A stretch of DNA of 64,000 nucleotides from Physcomitrium patens (GCF_000002425.4 NC_037256.1:18345982-18409981), one strand, 5' to 3'. Positions 24,301-37,329 are shown, counted from the first letter of the stretch. Notes: generated by a model not told the origin, from the sequence alone. Translations and numbers: made by a program.

Positions 24301-25890
24301 TAGGGCCAAAAAATCACAAAATCTTAGTTTTGTTAGATTTAAGAGACTTAGCTTGTTTTATAGACAAAGATTTTGTCAAAAAATAAGAAATATCATTAGT
24401 CATAAAACCTAAACTTAAACATATAGAAGTGAGTGATGGTCATTTGCTATTTTCTAAAGATATTACATTGTGGTATTATAAATGCTTATAATATATAAAA
24501 AATTAGTTAAAACATATTTTATATTCATAAGTCTTAATATATGTTAGAATGGTTAATAAATTAATTTAAAGAAAGTGGAAATAAAAAACTTTATTTTAAA
24601 TTTCATCTATTTTTAATATAGTGTTTAAATTATATAAGTTTTAGATGTTTAGTAGAGAGCTTTAAGAGAAGATGGAAGCCTAAGGATGAAAATCTAAACT
24701 ACTAAGAGGCTTATGGAGAGGAATGAAATCAAGGCATGGTTGAATGAATGCAAAAGATAAAGATCTTCATTCCTATTAGTCGAAGCCTATATCCAATAGG
24801 CATTCAGCAGCTTAGCTGCAACCATAATAAGGATTTTGGTAGCTTTAAAAGAAGCATTTGAGAACCAAAAATAAGGATTATAAGATTTAGGACTTGCGCT
24901 ATAATTTGCATATAAAGTTTATTGGATTTAGAATTAGGATGATGAAGTTATAGTCATTTGAAGTTAAGAAGTTTTTTTAAGACATACTGTTGCTACTTTG
25001 AAAATATGAAGAGTTTTATGATAGATTTTGGAAATTGAAAGGTGCAATTATAAAGGTGATTTTAAGATCTATATTTTTTTTAAAAGAATTTTTGCATTTA
25101 AAGTTTGTATGAAGAAGTTATAGAGCATTGAAGATAGCACATGTAATTCAAAGGTAGTAAGTAAGTTGTTTTGTTGATAGTCATGGTTGGAACCATATCT
25201 TGAGTTTTCGGATGAATTTTTGGCTCAAAATTTCCAAAATTGTGTGTCATTAGGTAAAAAAGCTATATACCAAAGTTTTATGGTATTTAAGTACTTACTT
25301 TGTGAGATATGAAGAAATGTTTACATGGATGTATATGAACAAGGGTTTGAAGCTACTGTTAGGATTTTGACGATATCTCAAGATCCATAATAAATTTATA
25401 ATTGAAATTTTTTATAATAGTTTTTAAAATTATATTAGTACTTTATATAAAATTTTAGATTATTTAGATAGTTTGATCGTGAGATATGAATTTTTGAAGT
25501 TTGAAAAAATCACTTTAAAGATATACAAGGTTTTATAATATTTTATCTTATTTTTGGTAATCTTTGGTACTTAAGGCTTATATTTTGATGTATTTACTCC
25601 TATAAGGATAATTTTATGTATATAGATTTGATATTTTTTTATTTAGAGGCTTAATTGAGCATTTAGTAATAATCAAAAGCCTAGTATTTTTTTAAGCCAA
25701 ACTCTCTCTACTACGATATTTCATGAGATTGCTCTTTTAGATATAGTAATTAAAGATCATAATAGCAGAGTATTATTTAACAGAATTAGATTTCTATCCA
25801 ATCCAATTATTTTAGGATTATCTTGGTTAAAAAAGTATAATCCTCAAATAGATTGGATTTTTTACAACTTTAATTTTTTTGATAGTTTAA
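24301..25890 (+). pseudogene. Protease of G2-b, interrupted by an S6 repeat
   Basis: A protease motif region near 24320-24385 (VLLDLRDLACFIDKDFVKK) parallels the LLDSGAS region of G2-a. The sequence runs to VSDGHLLFSKDIT, where the S6 repeat starts. After the repeat it resumes with HEIALLDIVIKDHNSRVLFN and LGLSWLKKYNPQIDW (about 25722-25865), the conserved end of chromoviral proteases. Confidence 0.72.
24469..25718 (+). repeat. S6 copy in the G2-b protease (1,250 bp)
   Basis: It starts TGTGGTATTATAAATGCTTA and shares its whole length with S6 copies 1 and 2 at 9223-11755. It ends near CTCTCTACTACGATA. The flanks TTACAT (24463-24468) and TTTCAT (25719-25724) are a likely target duplication with one mismatch. 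No coding sequence was seen inside. Confidence 0.72.
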
Positions 25891-26019
25891 TCTAAAAATC
25901 CGTTAGTTAAAAAAAAAATATAAGTCTAGTACATCCAAACTCTTATTTGTAGGTGCAAGAGCTTTTATGCATATTACAAAAGAAAGATTATCTTTTTTTT
26001 TATATGCCATATCTATTTC

Positions 26020-27340
26020 AAATGGTGAGAAGATATCAAGTGGTATTCTTAGTCAATATCAAGATTTTCAAGATATTTTTGAAAAAAAAAATACAAATAT
26101 TTTTCTAGAGCATTGATCTTATGATTGTTCTATTGATCTTCATGAAGGAGCTCAACCACCATTTAGACCAATCTATAGCCTATTACAAAACAAGTTGGTG
26201 GTATTCAAGGAGTACATTGAATAGTATATCAAGGACTCAACAAAATTACTATCAAGAATAGATATCCTCTAACTTTGATTTTAGGACTTTTTGATCAACT
26301 AAATCAAGTAAAGATTTATGCAAAAATAGATCTACAAAGAACATATAATCTAATACACATTAAAGAAAAAGATGAATAGAAAACTATATTTTAAATCAAG
26401 TATGAAAATTTTAAAAATGATATAATGCCTTTTGGAATCATAAATGCACCAACTACTTTTTAACATCTAATGAATGATGTCTTTTGTGAATTTCTTCATG
26501 ATTTTATTGTTTGATATTTGAAAAACATCTTAATCTATAATAAGAAGATAGAAGAGCATAAAATTCATGTTTTTTGTATGCTACAAAAATTTAGAGATGC
26601 AGGATTATATACAAAGCTAAAAAAATATGTATTCCATACTACTCAAGTTGACTTTTTAGGATACATCATTTCTAATGAACGGCTAATGATGGATCCGAAG
26701 AAGATCTAGATTATCATGGATTGAAAGATTTTAAGAATAGTAAAGGATGTGCAATGCTTTTTGGACTTTGCCAATCACTATTGGATCTTCATCAAGAATT
26801 TTTCTCAAGTTGCAACTCTACTTATACATTTGACTTGTAAAGAAAAACTTTAGTGGAATAAAGAAGCCAAAGTATTGATTGATGCTTTAAAAAATGAGTT
26901 TATTTTTGCACTAATTTTATATTGTGTTGACTTCTCTAAGGTATTTTTTATAGAAATAGATGCATTACACTTTGCCTTAAGTATAATATTATTATAAATG
27001 AGAGAAGTTGACAAACTCCATCCAATAGCTTTTTATTCCAAAAATTTTTAGTAGCCAAGATTAATTTTGAGATCCACAACAAAGAACTCTTTGCAATCAT
27101 GGATCATTTTAAGAATGACATTATTACTTAGAAGATGCTTCAAATCCAATCACGATGTATATAAATCACAAGAACCTTGAATATTTTATATTAGCACGTA
27201 TTTTAAATTGTTACCAAGCTTGTTGGAGTATATCGTTATCAACATTTGATTTCAAAATCACTTATCAATTCAAAAAACAACAAGATTTGTTAGACGTCAT
27301 TTTTAGACATTCTTATCTTATATCACAAAGAAAAAATGCA
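26020..27340 (+). pseudogene. Reverse transcriptase and RNase H of G2-b
   Basis: Reverse transcriptase (about 26020-26740) shows [65 protein letters not shown] and a VDFLGYIISNE tail. RNase H (about 26750-27340) shows FIEIDALHFALSIIL, HPIAFYSKNF and ITYQFKKQQDLLDVIFRHSY. It is the canonical chromovirus order and is heavily decayed. Confidence 0.82.
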
Positions 27341-27399
27341 TCTTTTGATCAACAAAGAATGATTTTTTTGAAGCAAGAGTGTTTTTACTTTTAAGCAAC

Positions 27400-28926
27400 A
27401 AAATCAAAATTGATTTTTGATTCAATGTTTCTCAAAAAAATTCAATCAAGTATGTCCTCTCATCTTCTTATCTATGATATCAAGAATAATTCTTTTAAGT
27501 CTCATGATACATCCAAGTTTGAGTTTAAAAACAACTTACTCTATTTTGAGGGACAATTATATATTCTTGAAGGTAGGGCACGATTACACGTTCTTCAAAC
27601 TTGTCATGGTTTTCTAGAACTTAGCCATTTTGGATAAAACAAGACTTTAGAACTAATATTGAGAGATTTTTGGTAGCCTCAAATATAGAAGGCAGTCAAA
27701 GACTTTATACAATCATGTGATATTTGTTCAAGTTCTAAAATTCCTTGCCATTAAACTTATGGACCTCTTCAACCTTTATCAATTCTAGAGCAATTGTGGT
27801 CTTTTGTTTCTATGAATTTTATTATGGATCTTTTAGTTTTAAGTTTGTATGATTCTATATTTATAGTAATAGATTATTTTATCAAGATGGCATATTTTGT
27901 ACCATATACAAAATCTATCATAGGAAAAGAAATGGCTAAGTTTTTTTTTAATAATATCTATTGCTATTACACATTGTCTAAAGATATTATATTGAATAGG
28001 AAGACTCAATTTATATCAAGATTTTGGAAAATCCTTTTGAAGATTTTAAAGATAGATATGAAGCTCTCTTTGGCTTTTCATCCTCAAATTAATAGACAAA
28101 AGGAACGGATGAATCAAGTTTTGAAGCAATACTTGAGATGCATCATCAATTATCATCAAGATGATTGATTAATTCTTTTGCTACTGGCAAAGTTTGCATA
28201 TAATAATTTGATACATTCTTCCACTCAATAAATACCTTTTTTTGCCAACTATAGTTATCATCTACAAATTAATACTTTTGACTTTTCAAAAGTTGATAAT
28301 CTTGAGGTAGAAGATTTGGAAAATTATTTGTCAAAGCTACATGCAACAATGAAGGCATAGTTAAAGAGAGCTAAAGAACAACAAAAAAGTAATATAGATG
28401 CCTATCTGTGATTGTTATTTTACTTATTCTACAATTCCTTCCAGAATAAACATGTATAGGGAAATTCGAACACAGGGAAAGACTAAGCGCATGAGTTTCA
28501 CTTGTTAGGGTCACACAATTAATTGTATTCTAAACTACTTAAATATTAAGAAATACTATAATGCTTCCTCCCAGTAACAATACTCCTTCATCAACTCATA
28601 ACTATAATGTACAACCCTGCACTCTCAAAAGATCGCTCAAAATTCAATAAATTCCATCCAACACCAAGAATAATAGACTTCATTCTAATCAATCTGAATT
28701 CACAAAATTCTTGTAATCATAGACTTCCTCTGTTGAAACACACACACAACTCTCAATAAATAATAATCATAATCTTCCATTTATAATCAATCTTCCAATA
28801 ACTTCTCATATAATTCAATCACTCAATACTTCAATTATATAATCAATAAGTCATAAATCAATCTCTGATTTATTCCACAGACTCACTTCTCAGTATTCAA
28901 AAACTATCCATTACTCTTCAATAACG

Positions 28927-28966
<40 letters not shown>

Positions 28967-29660
28967 AAAGAAAAAGCACCAAGCTTAATCCCAGCTCATG
29001 ACTATCACAGTCTGGCCCTCCAACAAACTTCTACAACTCCTATATAATTGATACTGATTTCTAGATCCTAATTGTAATCTTATAATTAAATGCTTTTAAT
29101 AACTAAAACAACCATCTATCTTCCTAAACTGGCTATTCTATAGACTATTAGTTTATTTTATCAATATCTTATAAAAATGAACTAATATCTATTCTACACT
29201 ATTGTAAGGAATAACCACAATTCAATGTAGGTGATAAGATATGATTATTTCATTGTAATATTAAGACTACTTGTCCTTGTAATAAGTTAGACTATTATAT
29301 GTTTAAGCCTTTTTCTATTAGCAAATAAATCAATTTTTTTGTATATTGATTATATCTATCGGGGTCTATGAAGATCAATCCTATATTTCATGTATCTCTT
29401 CTTGAGCCATATAAAACAATGAATATCTAAAAAAGAAGACAAATGCTACTTCTTCTTATAGAAGTAGATAATAATCAAGAGTTCAAGATAGAAGAAGTCT
29501 TGGATTTAAAGCGGCCTCAAAATAGGTTGAAATATCTTATTTATTAATGTAGATATGATATTAGTGAATACATATGGAAGCCACCAAAGAATCTTGCAAA
29601 CACAGCAAAAAGAATTGAAACTTTTTATCAACAATATCTATCAAAATTGAGATGAAAAAT
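27400..29660 (+). pseudogene. Integrase and chromodomain of G2-b, interrupted by a solo G1 LTR
   Basis: A zinc-binding region (TCHGFLELSHFG, FIQSCDICSSSKI, about 27590-27740) precedes the core (FIMDLLVLSLYDSIFIVIDY, NRKTQFISRFW, FHPQINRQKERMNQVLKQYL, to about 28165). After the LTR insertion comes the FNVGDKIWLF...NIKTTCPCNKLDY module (29220-29320) and then a chromodomain at about 29483-29655 (FKIEEVLDLKRPQNRLKYLI, EYIWKPPKNLANTAKRIE). The chromodomain identifies the chromovirus branch. Confidence 0.82.
28407..29198 (-). repeat. Solo G1 LTR in the G2-b integrase (792 bp)
   Basis: Read on the plus strand it starts TGTGATTGTTATTTTACTTATTC and ends ATTCTACA, the two ends of the G1 LTR. The flanks CTATC (28402-28406) and CTATT (29199-29203) form a 5-bp target duplication with one transition. 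A run of 39 A lies at 28927-28965, inside the LTR. The core CAAGCTTAATCCCAGCTCA matches the G1-a LTR. Confidence 0.85.
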
Positions 29661-30206
29661 AACAAATATTTGTTATAAAAGAAACAAGATCAAAGAAAGA
29701 TAACATTCTATCTTCTATTCTTTTTTGTAGCTTTTGTGTATTTATGGTACTAAATAGATGAAAAACCAACAATGAGCATATTCAACTTAAGAGCTTTTAT
29801 TTACGGACTTACTAGACTAGTCATTGAAATTATTATAACCTTCAAGATGACAAAATCAAAATAAAGATCTTCAAAAATGACGTGTCTTTTTTCAAATAGA
29901 TGGCGAGATACAACATATTTGGGATCACAACCTTAGAAGAGACTCTTGATATTTGGTAATTTTATTAGAGGTAGGAACAATTTTTGATGATGTTTCAAAT
30001 ATTTTATTTGAAGAAAGTTACAAAGGCATCAACAATGACAAAATAACAAGGTGGTCTTTTTGCCTTGGTATAGAATACTATCAATGGCTGAAAAGACCTA
30101 TCAACTATCTTCAAAAAAAATAAAAATCAGAGTATGTAACAAATATAATTTATTACATATTTGATTTTCTCAATACATGAAGATTGCTCTTTATGAAATC
30201 TGCACC

Positions 30207-30218
30207 TAAAAAAAGAGA
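30207..30218 (+). other. Polypurine tract of G2-b
   Basis: The purine run AAAAAAAGAGA directly precedes the 3' LTR start at 30219. This is where plus-strand DNA synthesis would be primed. The LTR border was fixed by comparison with the 5' LTR. Confidence 0.6.
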
Positions 30219-30760
30219 TAATATCATGGATATATTTAATTATTCTAATAAATATCTATATGATTAGATAGAGATAGGTAAAAGTAGATAAAAGTAGGTT
30301 AGTTTATAATACCTTCTAAAAAAGCTTCCTAGAAGCTTTATAGATGTTTTTTTGACTTTACACATATTTATACTTGATTAGTAGGTTAGAAATTTATTCA
30401 ACAAGTTAACCACATGTTGATAGCTTGCCAAATGAGTTAATTATATGGCATACATGTAAAAAACTTTCCTTGCAAGTTAAGATACATGTCTTATAAAGTC
30501 AATATGTTTTGGAGGTCATATAGGACATTGCCACATAGCTCTTAGTTAAGAATATATATAGAGGCAAGAGTGAAGCCTTCTTCACTCTTATCAATGCCTT
30601 TTTAGTCCTTAGTCTTGCTTCAAGTCTTTCTAATTTTCTTATTTTTTGCAATAGTCATTTTAGTTTAATATTATATCACCTTTGAATGACTTTTTAGTTC
30701 TCTTTAGTGACACAAGAATGTATTAGGGATTTTCAATCTTCAAGCATCATATTCTTGATA
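30219..30760 (+). repeat. 3' LTR of G2-b (542 bp)
   Basis: It starts near TAATATCATGGATATATTTA and ends TCATATTCTTGATA. It aligns with the 5' LTR at 22356-22932 throughout, including CAAGTTAACCACATGTTG and GTGAAGCCTTCTTCACTCTT. Many scattered differences, mostly transitions, indicate an old insertion. Confidence 0.8.
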
Positions 30761-30994
30761 GAACCACATAATTAACTTATTTTACAAGCTATTAATACAT
30801 ATAAGATGTGGTTAATTTATTAATAAAAGTTCTAAGCTATTAATCATCTACAAATACAAGTATAGTCAAAGTTATATATATAAAGCTTCTAAAAAGTTTT
30901 TTAAAAAGATATTATGAAATAAATTTATATTTATCTAATTCTACCTAATCATATAGATAATTATTGGAATATATATATGTATGTTTGTCACATT

Positions 30995-33360
30995 ATTTTG
31001 CCTTTTAGAAATGAAATCTATAAAGAACAATCATTATCTTTTATGAATATTTCTTGTGAGTCCAAATTCCACTACTTTGTAAAATTAGTGATATACAACA
31101 AGTTCAAGAAGTAGAATGGAGAATTTTCAATTGTACAATTTCTAAATTAATTTACGTATAGGCATTTATAATTCAATTTAACTTATTGCCTTACAAACAA
31201 TGGTTATTAATATTAATTTATATTTTATTATTATTATTTATTATTTATTATTTTTATAAAAATAAATTTAAATTTATTTATTTATTTATTAATTTTAATA
31301 TATATATATAAATATATAAATATAAATTATGATAATAATAGTTTATTGATTTATTTTAGTATATAAAATTTATTATATATTTAGAAGATAAAAAAATAAA
31401 ATAAAAATAAAAATAAAAATAAAAGTAAAAATAAATTAAAAATAAAATAGAAATAAAAATAAAAGTGAAGTAAAGATAAAAAATAAATATAAAAGTAAAA
31501 TTAAGAAAAAATTAAAATAAATTAAAAGTTGAAATTTGAAAATTAAAAGTTGAATTAAAGTTAAGTCAAAAGTTAAAAGATGAAGAGTAAGAGGAAAAAA
31601 AATAAGCTAAAGATGAAAAGAACTCACTTTAATTATGCTCCACTTGAGGGCAATAGACTTCCTTCTATTCCAAAAAAATTCAAAAATTTGGATCAGCTTC
31701 AAATTAAATAATTCTTGCTTGATTGAAATCCTAATTTAAAGATACTTGATTGAAAACCTAACTTAAAGATACTTGATTGAAAACCTAACTTAAAGGTACT
31801 TGATTGAAAACCTAACTTAAAGGTACTTGATTGAAAATCTAACTTAAAGGTACTTGATTGAAAATCTAACTTAAAAACACTTGTGCTTCAAAAATCTTTA
31901 AAGCAATCCAATACTTGAGCCACGAGAAATGTTCCTTCAAAGTTGAGTATTTGGAATTGCTATGACATTCTACCTCATTCACTTGGAAATTCACCAAAAC
32001 TTAAAATCGGCTTCAATTTCTATGAAATTAGTGCCCTTGGAAGCTCACTTTATAAAAAAAAAATTATAAAAATTTCAGAATAATCTAATTATAAGGCATT
32101 AAGAATTACCTTTTCAAAATTGAATAATCCAAATTGCTAAGGCAGCCGATTCCCTCGCACTCAATAATTCAAAAAAAACTTCATTTTAATTCCAAACCAA
32201 GCAAGTCTTAGCTCATTAGAAAGCTAACAACAAGAAGCATGTACTCAAAAAAATTCATTTTCAATATCATTAAAACCACAGACTAATTGAGAAAATTTCA
32301 AAGTCCTTTGAATCTTTTTGTATATAAAAGTATTTGGGAACCACTAATTCCAATGGAGTGCCTTCTAAACCACAATAAGTACCACCCACATACGAAATCA
32401 ATGCCTCTATACATTCACAGGGTGCACAATGAGATCTACAATCCAAATGAAATTAGAATTAGAATTTGAGGCCAAAATTTGGCATAGCTTTGTCTTTTAC
32501 AAAAAAAAAGAGAGAGCAAGAGCTTGGGAAACCAAACCATCTTATATAAGTGAATGGAGGCTCATGGGAGGTAGCCACATCTCTACCTTCAATCTCCAAG
32601 ATCCCTAATCTAAATCTATGGCCTTCATTCATTCAAAAGCTAATTTTATTACAAAAGCTAATAGCTATTGTTAGTCTAAAAAATATTTTTTTGATATATC
32701 TAATTTCACCATTGTATTGAAAATATCTTTTTATGCTAAGATCAACTACTCACATGCCTTTATTTATGGTCATATGTAATTTTTATAAATTTATTTATCT
32801 CCAAAGATTTTAACAATTATTAAAAATTATTTCAAAAATGATATCTTCATGGCTCTCCTTGTATTTTTATAGAGAGAATATTGATCTTATTTTCTTCATT
32901 CTATAGGATGAATCCAATACCACCATTGCATTTAAAAGCCTTCTATTAATTAGAAAAGTTCATTTGTCGCTTAGATTTGTTGAATTTGGAGGATAAATTC
33001 AAAATTGCTATTGCTAATCTTTACTAAAATCTTTTAGAAGATTATAATTCCAATTCTCTTTAAATCATATGAGATGATTGTAGGCAAATTCTTAGGCTTT
33101 CAATCAACTCTTATAGCAATGATTAATAATCTTTAAATTATAAAAACTAACTAAATTACTATTTTAATTTTAAAATCTTATCACTTTGATTATAATTAAT
33201 CCAATTCAAAGAATTAGGCTAGGATTTGTATCATCAAAGATTACAACCTTCAAAATTCTAAAAAATTATATTTTACTTATATAAATTATGATCTAATTTT
33301 TTAATTACCATAAATTAAGAAAAAAAAAATAGAGCATAATTAAGAGCTATTATTACTATT
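30995..33360. other. Unassigned AT-rich region
   Basis: No gene or known element was recognised. It contains low-complexity AT-rich DNA at about 31190-31560 (A/T runs of the AAATAAAA type), the 27-bp minisatellite at 31718-31879 and a more mixed-composition stretch at about 31900-32650. The last stretch could be the LTR or untranslated part of an unrecognised element. Open frames here are short and without known motifs. Confidence 0.5.
31718..31879. repeat. 27-bp tandem repeat, six copies
   Basis: Six consecutive 27-bp units begin CTTGATTGAAA at 31718, 31745, 31772, 31799, 31826 and 31853. They differ by a few substitutions, and the first unit is the most diverged. The unit is a whole number of codons, but no supporting open frame continues on either side. 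Confidence 0.9.
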
Positions 33361-33369
33361 CTTTATTAT

Positions 33370-34780
33370 GATTTTGATGGATGTTATCAATGAAAAGAAT
33401 CAACCTTCTTTTTTTCATTTTCAAGATTCTTGGCATACTCTCATGTGCGTTCATTAATCTCATATTTATGCCAATAAATAAAATATTTCTATATATTTTG
33501 GCGTTGCCTTGAATCTAAGACTTCTTTTACGTTAAATTCTTGATTACTATCCACTTTTATAGGAGAAGGTGGCATTTGTCTTCTTTCCAAAATATACATT
33601 GTCTTATAAAGCTTAAGAAGAGATATATAGAATATGGGATAGATCTTTATAGACTCTAATAGATATAATCAATAAGCAACCAGATTGACTTGTTCATAAA
33701 TAAGAAATAGTTCAAGACTATAGTAATTCAACTTGTCATAAAGACAACTAATTTTGATATTTTAAAAAAGTAAATATATCTCATGACTAATATAAAATTG
33801 TAATTACTCCTTGCAATAGGCATCCACATTGGTCTTTTGTCATATTTGAGTTTCTTTTAATTATACCTTTATTATTGTATGTAGCTTAAATAAATAATTT
33901 GCTAAATCTTTTGCCACAAGAATATCAACTTTTGAGAAGTTAAATTATAAAAGACAATCATAATTAGCAAAAAAAAGGTTTTTATTGTATAGAAGAATGT
34001 ACCATATTATTATAAGTAAAATTTGCAAATGGTAAAAGAATTGTCTATCATCCTATTGGTAATTGATATTACATCTTAAATACTACTTCAAAACTTAGTT
34101 TATATGCTTTATTTATCTATCAATTTAAAAATAAAAGGCCAACGATAGCTTAATATCCATCTTAAAAATCTTAAAAAGAATTTTTCAAAATCTTAATACA
34201 AATTGTATTCCTTTATTTAATATAATATCTTTGAGCAATCCATGATAGTGATAGATGTTATCAAAGAAAAGCTTATCTATTTCTTCACTTATGATAGAAT
34301 TTTTATCTAGTATAAAATATATAATTTTGTTAAAATGATCTAATATTATAAATATATAATCATATAAATCTGAAAATAAAAGATCTATGATAAAATCCAT
34401 AAAAACAAAAAACTATAGTTATATTTAAATAGATAATAGTTGAAAAAATCCATTAAATTGATGATGAAGACTTTTTGATCTTAAAAAAATTTCACAAGAT
34501 TGTGCAAAGTCTTTAATTGCTTTTCATATTTGAAGCTTCCAAAAATCTTTAGATATTAGCTCCAAAGTCTTATTGTATTCAAAATATCCAAGTGCAAGAA
34601 AGTCATGATGAGCTTAAAAACATGTAATTGTGCTTTTCCTTCTAAAATATATAATTGTCTTTTAAAATAATATAGATTTTTTTGAATTTAAACTTAAAAA
34701 TATTATAAAATATTAAAGAATCTTTTTTAATATTATGAATAAAAAAATCATAGGACATATTCAATTGAAGTTACTTGAGA
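33370..34780 (-). pseudogene. Integrase and chromodomain of G2-c
   Basis: The integrase core segment MDFIIDLLFSDLYDYIFIIL with KLFFDNIYHYHGLLKDIILN (34185-34400) aligns with G2-b at 27820-28020. At about 33370-33560 a chromodomain remnant begins FNVKEVLDSRQRQN and continues with a KYFIYWHKYEIN-like segment. Confidence 0.7.
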
Positions 34781-34799
34781 AAAGTTGATGCAATAGTCA

Positions 34800-36780
34800 A
34801 TGTTGATTTCATTATTTCAAAATGAAAATACTTTGATTTCAAGAAAAACATTCTTTGTTGATGAAAAGCTACATCTTTTTCTTTTGATATTAGTTGAAAA
34901 CATTTAGAAAGGATATTTAACAAGCCTTATTGTTTTCTAAGTCAATAAGTGATCTTAAAATCAAATCTTGATAAAAAAATATTCCAATAAGCTTAACAAT
35001 GATTAAAACATGTGTCGACATAAAATACTCAAGATTCTTATAATTCATATATATAATGACTGGACTTGAAGTACCTTCTAGATAATAATGACATTCTTAA
35101 AATGAATCTATGATTAAAAGAAGCTCTTTATCATAGATCTCATAATTAATATTGATTACTAAAATTTTCTTAGAATAAAAAACTATTGGATGGAGCTTAT
35201 CATGTGCTTCCATTTATGACAATATAACATCTATAGCAAAGTTTGATGGATTTATTTCCATAAAGAATGCTTTATAAAAATTGACATAATATAAGATTGA
35301 TATTAAAATAAATGTTGTCTTCAAGGCTTTGAAAGATACTACTACTTCTTTGCTCTACTTAAGTTTTTCTTTATATATTAGATATATAAGAAGAGTCACA
35401 ACTTGAAAAAAATTCTTGATGAGGATCTTGTAATAATTAGAAAATCTCAAAAAATATTGTACATCTTTGACTATTTTTGAGATCTTCTAATCTATGATAG
35501 TTTGGACCTTCTTTGAATCCATCATTAATCCTTTGTTAGAAATATTATATCCTAAAAAATCAACTAGAATAGTGTGGAATATACACTTTTCCATCTTAGC
35601 ATATAATCTTGTATCTCTAAGTTTTTGTAACACATGACAAACATAAAGTTCATATTTTTTTATATTCTTAAAGTAGATTAGAATATTATTTAAATAGTAG
35701 ATAATAAAATCATTAAGAAATTCATAAAAAACATCATTTATGACATATTGAAAAGTAACTAGTATATTTGTGAGTCAAAAAAGCATAACATTATGTTTGA
35801 AATATCCATACTTAGTTTGAAAAGCATTCTTCTATTCATTTTCTTTTTTGATATAGACTAGATTGTATACTCTTTGTAGATCTATTTTTGTATAAATCTT
35901 TTTTTGATTGGATTAGTCAAGAAGTCCCAAAATCAAAAATAGATGATACATATTCTTAATGGTGATCTTATTAAGTCCTTGATAGTCTAGCACATCTTCA
36001 AAGATTCATTTTTTTTCTTCATAAATAAGATACAAGCTCCTACTGAAGATTTTGAATGTTGTATGAAGTTTTTAGCTAAATTGTCATCAATATATTCTTT
36101 AAGTACAACCAATTTGTTTTTTGATAAGCTATAGATTGGTCCAAATAGTGGTTAAGCTCTTTCATGAAGATTAGTAGAATAATCATATAAATAATGCTCT
36201 AAAAGAATATCTATATATATATATATTTTTAAAAATATCTTATTAATCTTCGTATTGGCTTACAATGCTATTTAAAATATTTTTTCTATTAATAATAGAT
36301 ATATTGTATATAAAAAAAATTAATTCTTTTTTTGTAGCATACATAAAAGCTCTTTCATCTATCAATAATGGTTTGAATATATTGGTCTTATGGATTTCTA
36401 CTTACTTGGCAAAATCTTAGACTAAACTATGGAAAAAATTAAGGTTATGAAAAATTTAGTTTACTTGAAAGATATAAGTTTTTAGCTACAATAATCCTAT
36501 AATAATTAGATTAAAAAGAGATTTAATTATATTAAATATTATTAAACTAATATGATGACTAATTTTTACATATAAAAGAATATTTTTATATTTAATATCT
36601 CTAGAAGACAACAGACAACTATCTATTATTTCTATATATATAAGTTTGGTTTTTTAAAGAAAAATATATATATATTTTTTGATAAAGTCTTTATTTATAA
36701 AATAGGCTAAGGCTCTTGAATCTAATAAAGTTAAGACTTTATAATTTTTAAATCCTAAATATTCTTTTAAAACATATCAT
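34800..36780 (-). pseudogene. Protease, reverse transcriptase and RNase H of G2-c
   Basis: On the minus strand a protease remnant (about 36640-36780) is followed by a linker, then reverse transcriptase (about 35480-36200) readable through its INAPTTF-like and LGYIIS-like segments, and RNase H (about 34900-35350). The order and content follow G2-b at 24300-27340. Decay is heavy and motif reading is partial. Confidence 0.65.
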
Positions 36781-37323
36781 GTATTAAAGAAATAAATTTC
36801 AAAAAAAAAAAAACTCAATATACTCTTGTATTATTTAAAAAGTCTAAAAAATCACTCTGCGATGGTAATATATTGAAATAGAATAGCTATTGCCAAAGAC
36901 AAGAGGACTAGAAAGTCTTGAAATAAGAATAAAGACTAGAAAGACATTAATAAGAATGAAGAAGGCTTCACTCTTGGTTCCACATATATTTTCTAAGTAG
37001 AAGCTATATAACAATATGCTCTAGGACTTCTAATATATATTGACTTTACTAGATACATGTCTTAACTTACAAGATAAATTATCTATATGTGAGCTACATA
37101 ATTAGCTAATTCTACAAGCTATTAATATGTGTGATATATGGCTAATTTTTTGATCAAGTTTTTAATCTATTAAATAACTACAAATACGTATAAAATCAAA
37201 GTAGCATCTATGAAGCTTCTAGAAAGATTTTTTAGGAGATATTATAAAATTAATTTATATTTACTTACTTCTATTTAATTGTATAGATAATTATTAGAAT
37301 AAATATATATGTCCTTGATACCA
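36780..37323 (-). repeat. Solo G2 LTR in G2-c, with a 5-bp target duplication
   Basis: A complete 544-bp LTR of the same family and orientation as its host. The flanks TATCA (36775-36779) and TGTCA (37324-37328) differ by one transition and fit a 5-bp target duplication. G2-c gag lies on one side and its protease on the other, so this is an independent later insertion reduced to one LTR. Confidence 0.75.
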
Positions 37324-37329
37324 TGTCAA

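Larger units (their letters stand above)
22356..30760 (+). mobile_element. G2-b: full-length chromodomain gypsy element with both LTRs
   Basis: The element has a 5' LTR (22356-22932), gag (from 23189), protease, reverse transcriptase, RNase H, integrase with a C-terminal chromodomain, a polypurine tract and a 3' LTR (30219-30760). An S6 repeat (24469-25718) and a solo G1 LTR (28407-29198) interrupt it. It is structurally complete but broken in many places and AT-rich, so it is old. Chromodomain-bearing gypsy elements (chromoviruses) are thought to use the domain to target methylated-histone chromatin. Confidence 0.85.
22046..30994 (-). repeat. Solo G2 LTR in minus orientation, split by G2-b
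   Basis: The two outer pieces (22046-22355 and 30761-30994) match consecutive parts of a G2 LTR in minus orientation and add up to about 544 bp, the normal G2 LTR length. The element G2-b, in plus orientation, lies between them. The LTR itself lies in the G3 integrase region. This gives an order of events: G3, then this LTR, then G2-b. Confidence 0.75.

Noticed and set aside
28927-28965. Long A tract as the tail of a LINE or SINE
   Set aside because: It lies inside a G1 LTR with both LTR ends and target duplication in place; a shorter A-rich stretch occupies the same spot in other G1 LTRs.
31718-31879. CRISPR-like regular repeats
   Set aside because: The units are directly adjacent, with no spacers between them.
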